DNA of 27,711 nt, taken from contig JAAAUF010000397.1 in NCBI GenBank assembly GCA_015499985.1, positions 1 through 27,711 of the forward strand, in the 5' to 3' direction. The position numbers were made by a program, and so were the translations under genes. Source of the stretch: Haplosporangium gracile. Its lineage: Eukaryota; Mortierellomycota; Mortierellomycetes; Mortierellales; Mortierellaceae. Shown one piece after another: positions 21,381-27,711 of this stretch. The notes beneath the pieces are model-generated. The model made no database searches. It was not told the DNA's origin and saw only the letters and a program-made list of their open reading frames with translations. How positions within the stretch are numbered: the stretch's first letter is position 1; the number at the start of each line of letters is the position of its first letter.

Positions 21381-22012
21381 TTATTCCTCATCCTCATCCT
21401 CGTCCTGGTTGGCGATGTTGAAGTAGCGGAGCTCATAGGTACCCTTGTCCGAGGCAATGACACGGAGCCAGTCGCGGAGCTGGTGCTTCTTGAGGAACTT
21501 CTTGGTAAGGTACTTGAGGTAACGCTTGGAGAACTCCTGGTTGGCGGTGACGGTGATCTTGGCGTCATCACCACGGACGATGGAGACCTTGTCGGCCAAA
21601 CCACCGGTGCGGCCCTCGATCTTGATGCGATCGTGGAGGAACTTCTCGAAAGCCGAGGCATCGAAAATCTTGTCACCGGCGGGGCCGGAGCAGTCGATGA
21701 CGAACTTGTAAGAGACCTTCTTGCTAACCTTCTATTGAGTTGGTGATAGAGGCTTCAAGGGTCAGTTGGGGCCATTCCAAGAATAAAAAAGTGGCAGAGT
21801 GACAGGTTGAATGTTGATGAAGGGCTGAATCCCGAATGTTGAATCGATGTTGATGATGGTGCCGAGAGTAATGGATCATATTCCAGTTGTATGGCGTCCT
21901 AATCGCTGTTGACATGGTGTGTGTGTCCCTTCGGTATGTGTTCCCGATTCCTTGATCCCGATCCTTATGTTTGTAAAGTGAATGAAATTAGGTCACTCAC
22001 GGTGGGGGCCAT
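21381..22012 (-). CDS. RPL22: 60S ribosomal protein eL22
   Basis: Structural protein of the cytosolic large ribosomal subunit. Exon 1 codes only MAPT (22012-22001, 12 nt) and is followed by donor GTGAGT. A 269-bp intron ends at ATAG, and exon 2 runs 21731-21381. The product is 120 aa, normal for eL22. Diagnostic sequences: [75 protein letters not shown] and the acidic end NQDEDEDEE. The short first exon followed by a long first intron is typical of ribosomal protein genes in intron-rich eukaryotes. Codon use is strongly biased to C/G-ending codons, as expected for high expression. An AATAAA-type polyadenylation signal lies about 80 bp past the stop. Confidence 0.96.
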
Positions 22013-22693
22013 TTCTGAAATTCGGGAGAAGTAAGAGAGAGAACTATGAACTTGCTCGCTTGCACGCTCATTATCAATTGTTTTTTTTTTCTCGAAGAGA
22101 TTCAATCCATCTAATGGAACCCCTTAACTGGATTCAAATTTTATCCAAGAAGGTGAAACGAGTCAGGTGATTTGTTGAGTTGGTGGCACTGGAGAATGTG
22201 GGGTGAAAGCAGGGGCACCAGCTTGCTGGAGAAAAAAAAAAGTCGTGAGTTGCACTTGAGCATAGTCAAGTGCGGAATAAAAACGTTTGCTGGAATAGAA
22301 ACTAGTAATAATTAAGCAGCATGTTTGAAGCATTGCTTCAAATGTCATGCAGAAAGACGACATGCTCGTTGTATCCCTCCTTTTCTGTGCCTTTTTTTCG
22401 GTTTCGTACTTTTTGTTCAGCTGGCCAACTTTTTTCGCGCAGTGCAGTCACGCACGCACGCATGGTTCCTCTTTCCCCTTACTTTTTTCTAGTTCTTCTT
22501 CCTTCTTCCTTCTCGCCCCGCCCACTCTCACACATTCAATCCTCTCTCTGTCAACAGTTTGCATTCAACAACAACGACTCTCGACACACAATCAAGAGAA
22601 CCGAACAGACTGGCTCACTTACTCATTCATTAATACCCTGCAAGCATACGGACGCATAGCCACACCCGCATACCGAGCAGTAACTAACCACTC
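22013..22693. promoter_or_regulatory. Divergent promoter, eL22 and BZZ1-like gene
   Basis: 681 bp between two outward-facing starts. It holds a 19-bp perfect palindrome at 22324-22342 and a CT-rich block at about 22375-22550, followed by a CA-rich leader running to the BZZ1-like ATG at 22694. No gene is supportable inside it. Confidence 0.6.
22324..22342. repeat. Perfect 19-bp palindrome (9-bp arms, 1-nt centre)
   Basis: TTTGAAGCA and TGCTTCAAA are exact reverse complements around a single T, roughly 310 bp upstream of eL22 and 350 bp upstream of the BZZ1-like gene. It has the shape of a homodimeric factor site; the factor is unknown. Confidence 0.8.
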
Positions 22694-25600
22694 ATGGACA
22701 ACGCCAGTCTCTACTCACAGGCGCAGCCAGGCGCCTTTGGTGCCGAGCTCAAAGTACGTCTCAACATATCTTTCCTTGCTTGCAACATCGATACCAAGTT
22801 GAACTGTTGTCAGAAGGAAACAGTGTGAAGGCTGAATGCATTGCGAAGACTCAAAGTGAGAGCAGTTAGCTGCTGGTGCGCACAGACAGGCAGGCAGAAA
22901 GTAACTAATGATCGTTTCCTATCCATTTTTTCCAATTGGTCTTATGCCATGTTCATTACGCCTTTTCCCTTATAATAGGATCAAATACCGACAATCAACC
23001 AACATCTCGTCAATGGCATATCGTTTTTGAACGAGTTTAGGGATTTTTGCAAGGAGAGAGCCAACATCGAACGGGATTACGCCCACCGGGTCGAGGCGCT
23101 TGTTCGAAAGTATCAACACAAAAAGGAGAAGAAGATTGCCCTCACCACCCAAAACGGAGGTGTCCCTGCCTCACCTTTAGAGCCCGACTTTGACTCTGCT
23201 CTCAATGACGGAACGTATGTGCAGTCCCAAGAATATGACGCACACAAATGAGAGCACGACAGTTGATTCCTTGAAAAAGTCAGCAATCATAACACTGACC
23301 CTTGCGCGCGGGTCTTCTTGCAAAATGCTGGATTTCACTTTTATTTAGAACTACTTCCAGAGCATGGACTTCTATCCTGAACGACACGGAGGCGCTTTCA
23401 CGGGACAGACAACAATTCTCAGAGAACCTTATTTCCAAAGTCTATGACCCACTCAAGGTTTTAGCTACCAAGAAGGACGAGGCGCGCAAGAAGGTAACCA
23501 GCACTTTCTGTCATGCTATGTAACGGACTATTCACTTACCAGCCTGACGATCATACTCAAGTAAGTCAGTCTTTATATGTCTTGTTCATTAATTACGGAA
23601 TAGCATGTCCAATTTGCCCAAAAACTGCTCGCGGAGCGTGAAAAGTCTGCTCAGGAACGCGACAAGGCAAAGGCCAAATATGACGCTAGCTGTGAAGAGG
23701 TCGAGAGCTCGAAGCAAAAGCAGGAACGCGCCTACGATGAAAAGAACCAGGAGAAACTCAAGCGTTCGTATTACCAGGACATTTTAGACATGAACAACAA
23801 CAAGGTACGTTGAGTCTGATTGTAGATACACATTCTTAGTTTATCTTTTTTCTAATATGTTTTTTTACACTGCTAACACGCGCCTTCGTTTGCAATCTGC
23901 TGGTAATTAATTGAATAGAATTCGTATGTGTTGGCGCTGCATGTTCTCAACGCTCACCGCAAAAAGTACTATGACCAGGATATCCCAGAATTGTCCAATG
24001 TAAGTGTCTTCGAAAGGAGACAATTAGTGCAGTGATACTTCAAATACACCAAACTAGTCATTGATCCATTTATCACCCTTACTAGAACATGCAAGTACTG
24101 GATGAGAGCCGAACTGAAGGACTGAAGGAAATTTGGGAAGGATATATTCGTTTGGAGTCAAAGTTGAACACAGACGCTCAGGCTCACTTAGACTCGATGA
24201 TGCAGGCAGTCCAAGCGGTGGATGCCTCTGTCGACTCTTCCGTTTTTATCCGCACCCACCGCGCAGCCTGGTCAGCTCCTCTGGATCTGCCTTTCGAATC
24301 TTCGCACATCTTCAACGACACTGTAAGTTTCCGCCATGGCCTTTTTTTCTCACTGAATTTGAAGCACAATGTTACGAAAAAGGTTATTCTAATCAAGTTT
24401 CTGTCTTGATAAAAAATAGGAGGAACTGGTGCTGGATGATAACGCTCGCGTGTTTTTGAGCAACAAGCTGATGAAGCTGAGAAGGAAACAGGCACAGACT
24501 ACGGTGGATATCAACAGTCGACTCAAGGACATGGAGGGGGTGTCGAATCTCAAGAATGCCTATATTGAGAACAACAGTCTGGGCGATCCAGAAGAGGTCC
24601 AAGAGAGCATCTTGGAGGCATCTCGGACAATCACTGTCCTTCAGACGATGAGCGCACTCTATGAGGCCGAGATCAACACAATTGTCCAGACGATAGGAGG
24701 TATTGTACTAAATTACGTGTATCCCCATGCTGTGCGTTATTTCATTATTTCATTATGCCATTGGCCGAGTTCAAGGAAAAACAAAACAAACGGGATGTTT
24801 CAAGTTGGCAAAAAGGAACATGATCCTAACTGCTTTTTTTTTCTTTCCTCATCTATTGCGACTTTTCCGCTGCATTTTTATTATTTTCTTCTTTATCGTA
24901 GACACGGGAGTCCAGAATCAGCCCCATGACTTCAAGGCGGCATCGTTCACAATCCCGACGTCGTGCGACTATTGCCAGTCGACCATTTGGGGCATTGCGA
25001 AACAAGGGTTCACGTGCAGAGACTGTGGGTTCAACTGTCATTCTAAGTGTGAGATGAAGGTGCCTCCCACCTGCAGTAACATCAAGGGAGGAGCCAAGGC
25101 CCAGCGGAATTCGATCCTAGGCGGAGGTCCACCCTCGGCATCATCCCCGACCTCGACTTTTAGCACCATGTCAAGTCTTCCACCAGAACTTGCTCCCACA
25201 GGAACACCGATTTCTGAACTCAAACATCGGGCTTCTGTTCGTGAATCGTCGTCGCCTTCTGGCGCAGGTGCTGCTGCTACCACTGCTACTGCCCGGAGTC
25301 TCCAATCAAACCAGAGAGGTGCTCCTCAAGCTGGATCGCATGGGTCGTTGAACCAACTGCAGGCTCATGTCATCTATGACTATGATGCTAGCAGTCCTGG
25401 CGAGCTCACTGTGCGTGTTGGCGATCTTGTCACTATCCTCGAAGGCGACGACGGTATGTTTCTTCCTCTTCTTCTCTCTTTCTTTCTTTGATTCTGTTTC
25501 GATGAGTGTTTGATCAGCGTACTAATTTTGACTGTACTGTACTATATGTATAAAATAGATAACTCCGGATGGGTGACGGGTCAGGTGAATGGATCGTCGG

Positions 25601-26256
25601 GATTGATCCCCTTGAGTTACATTGAGATGGAGCAGCTCTACGAGGCGCCTAGTGAAGCAGCACCCATACAAAAAGGTATTCATCTTAAGATACACATACT
25701 TGCCATTGATCGCACACAAGCGATCTTTATTTTCTTGCTAACGTTTCTCTTCTCTCACTTTTATTTGTGCTAGTGCGAGTTTTGTACGACTATGATGCAC
25801 AGTCCAACCTTGAGCTCACGATTCACGAAGGGGACATTCTCGATTTGACAAGTACCGATTGCTCAGAAGGCTGGTGGGAAGGTAAGACTATGAAAAGATG
25901 GCCTTCTTTTCGTACGTTGATCATGATTGCAAAAAAAAAAAAAACAACCAGAAAAGAGACGAGGGCGTTTTTCTTTTCATACGCTGTTCATGATCATAAT
26001 GATAATGATGATAATAGTGGTGATGAACAGTGCCTTCTTCTATTTGTAACCGTGATCCTCCTTTCTCTCTCTATTCCATTTTATTCATTGCTCTTGATTT
26101 CTTGATCCATTTTTTTTTTTTTTTTGCCGTTCTGTGTATTAATTTTTTCTCCTGTTGTTCTCATTAATGACGATGATGCGTTTTGTGGAAAATATGATAG
26201 GTACATTGCGTGGAGTGACAGCCCAGTTCCCAGCCAACTATGTCGAGCTCATTTGA
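22694..26256 (+). CDS. BZZ1: BZZ1-like F-BAR/C1/SH3/SH3 protein
   Basis: In fungi, Bzz1-type proteins bind curved membrane and recruit the WASP (Las17) actin machinery at endocytic sites. Exons: 22694-22753, 22980 minus one (22979)-23214, 23349-23493, 23604-23804, 23919-23999, 24086-24322, 24420-24699, 24902-25453, 25559-25675, 25774-25881, 26201-26256. All borders are GT..AG, phases agree, 690 aa. F-BAR: residues about 20-320 (FCKERANIERDYAHRVEALV; FAQKLLAEREKS), with coiled coil to about 410. C1 zinc finger, 422-471, with the full HX12CX2CX13CX2CX4HX2CX7C pattern. A Ser/Thr/Pro-rich linker follows. SH3-1, about 570-630 (HVIYDYDAS..GWVTGQV..LIPLSYIEM). SH3-2, about 638-690 (VRVLYDYDAQ..GWWEG..FPANYVELI). 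A possible extra 18-nt exon lies at 23543-23560. The last intron (319 bp) interrupts SH3-2. Confidence 0.93.
23543..23560 (+). other. Candidate 18-nt cassette exon in BZZ1-like gene
   Basis: Inside the 110-bp intron between exons ending 23493 and starting 23604. It is preceded by TTACCAG and followed by GTAAGT, both stronger than many borders used in this gene. It is 18 nt, phase 0, with no stop, and would add PDDHTQ between ARKK and HVQFAQKLL of the F-BAR domain. Related Bzz1 proteins, as I recall them, read straight through here, so it would be optional or lineage-specific. Confidence 0.4.
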
Positions 26257-27711
26257 GCATGGAATAGAGCGAGAGAACGAAGGAAAACTAGCGAGAGGGA
26301 AAGAATAATTCAGGGACTTTGACCGTATTAAAAAGGACGATGGATCGTTGGTTGGACTTTCTCCTTAGACTTCGACAAACAAAAACAACAGCAAAAATAA
26401 CAACAACCCCTTGCAGAAGGGGATAGCTTTTGTCTGTTCGTGCGGTCCTGTTTGTTTTGGGGGGTATTGTCCACGATGTCAACAGGCGAACCCTTTTTTA
26501 GACCCCAGGGAAGACACGAGACACAGGGTGGCCCATGCGAGGCAAGAAGAAGAAGAAGAAAAAAAAGAAGAATAGGGACCCTAACTGGTATCCCAATGAA
26601 GGATACATACTTCATTGAGATCGTCATTCGGAACCCCATTCGGTATTTGGGTGGCTGTGGTTGATGAGATCCTTCGAACCCCGCAAAAATGACAAATGAA
26701 AAATGAAACGATTGATTGACAAACAGAACAGACAGTCGATACACACACATACGCCATTTTTCTTTTTCTCTTTTCTTTTCTATTCTTTCTTATTCTTTCT
26801 TATTCTTTCGACTCTTTATTGCTTTTCTTACTTCATTGCATCTTCCCTTTTTTCCACACTCATTGCCATTATCCATCTCTTTTGTTTCGCTCGTTCCTTT
26901 CCTGCCATCATCCTTTTCAGTCCCACCACCAACTCAATCCTTCTTCCTCTTCGTCTTCTCGCCGCTGTCCCCATCTACTCTCACTACACCAGCTGAAAAA
27001 AGCCTTTTTTTCATACTCTGTTCCTCGTTTGTACTGTACGTACACACCCTCTTGTCTTTCTTTCTTTGTAAGCTCTTTATTTCTGCCAGTCTCTCTTTTG
27101 TCCTCTTGTTTGCCATCTCTGCTCTCTTCCTTTTGTTTCTGTCTCCTTCCCTCCACTTGACTCAACTCACAAAGAATAAGCTTGTTTCGAAAGTACCCTT
27201 CTCATCGTTCCTTTCTCTACCAACACCAGACACAAATTCACAAACTTACCAGCACACCCTTACGTTACTCACACTTAAGCACACTGGCCACCAAGCAGGT
27301 AACGCAGCCCCCACCCATCGGACACAAAACAAGAAAAATAGGCTTCGTACCACCCACCCACAAAAAATCATTTTTGTTGCCTGCTTGTTTTGTACTTGGC
27401 ACTAATGACTGACTGGTGCTGACTGTCAGCCTAGCGCAGATCTTGTAGTGGTCATTGATGGGTATATATGATAGTGATGAATGATCATCAACGAGAAGAG
27501 AAGAGGATATTCTTTTACACAGAAGACTGGCCAAAAAAGCTGCGAGCCATCAGCGCAGTGGGAATTGAAGGTGACACCGAATCGATCCATCGGCCGAAAG
27601 TGTCTGTGAATTGGGGAGAGGGAATGACTGGTGGTGTTTGTATGTGGATTGGTGTCCTTTGTCTATGTCCTCTCTCTTTCTTCCATCTCTTCTCGTTATT
27701 TTTTTTTTTTT
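26257..27711. promoter_or_regulatory. 3' flank of BZZ1-like gene and probable promoter/5'UTR of next gene
   Basis: 1.45 kb with no supportable coding region. The part at 26257-26700 is the likely 3' UTR and terminator zone. From about 26745 to 27240 the plus strand is strongly CT-rich, like the leaders of the other plus-strand genes, and then CA-rich to about 27298. There GTAACG (27299-27304) matches a donor hexamer used at 3819 and at 1616 (minus), so I infer a 5'UTR exon followed by an intron running towards the right edge. No start codon of that gene is identifiable within the window. Confidence 0.4.

Noticed and set aside
21732..22000. snoRNA inside the eL22 intron
   Set aside because: On the transcribed strand I see no C box (RTGATGA) paired with a D box, and no H/ACA layout.
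1..27711. CRISPR array, tRNA, rRNA or intact transposon
   Set aside because: No regularly spaced repeats, no clear T-loop or box B patterns in non-coding DNA, and no transposase, integrase or reverse transcriptase motifs. Repeats present are simple microsatellites.

Overview
The window is nuclear DNA from a filamentous fungus. Every recognisable gene is eukaryotic. Most are split by many short GT..AG introns (about 60-320 bp, 3' ends usually ATAG, donors of GTAAGT/GTATGT/GTACGT/GTAACG type). Promoters facing several starts are CT-rich. Intron density, intergenic spacing and protein character (polyQ kinase, C1-containing Bzz1-type F-BAR protein, SRA1-like protein) fit an early-diverging fungus, and Mortierellomycotina/Mucoromycota is my best guess. 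That taxonomic call is an inference and was not searched. One 10-base run of N (17698-17707) marks an assembly gap. Both window ends fall in homopolymer tracts.

Layout. (1) 34-2387, minus: five-exon 4-coumarate-CoA-ligase-like acyl-CoA synthetase ending in a PTS1-like AHL tripeptide. (2) 2388-3716: divergent intergenic region with a nested inverted repeat. (3) 3717-5297, plus: six-exon CHIP/STUB1-type TPR + U-box E3 ligase with a 17-nt exon. (4) 5558-10379, minus: four-exon, 1485-aa uncharacterised protein with a PH-like domain and a poly-Glu tract. (5) 11560-12378, minus: AIM41/YqeY-family mitochondrial protein. It is divergent from (6) 12780-13228, plus: a two-exon unknown 113-aa protein. 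(7) 13345-15579, minus: 703-aa glutamine-rich protein kinase. (8) 17247-19458, minus: SRA1-like protein, interrupted by the N gap and by an unusually long intron holding a promoter-like segment and a 51-codon ORF. (9) 19459-21380: 1.9 kb with no convincing gene. (10) 21381-22012, minus: ribosomal protein eL22 with a 12-nt first coding exon. (11) 22694-26256, plus: BZZ1-like F-BAR/C1/SH3/SH3 protein with a candidate 18-nt cassette exon. (12) 26257-27711: 3' flank and a probable promoter/5'UTR of a gene to the right.

The genes do not form a pathway. They are ordinary housekeeping and regulatory functions: peroxisomal acyl activation, Hsp70/Hsp90-linked ubiquitination, mitochondrial quality control, signalling, translation, and actin/membrane coupling. 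I see no CRISPR array, complete transposon, tRNA, rRNA or gene cluster suggesting a new defence or biosynthetic system. The most useful leads are the SRA1 locus with its gap and long intron, the unexplained 19.5-21.4 kb stretch, the BZZ1 microexon, the orphan PH-like protein, and several perfect palindromes in intergenic DNA.
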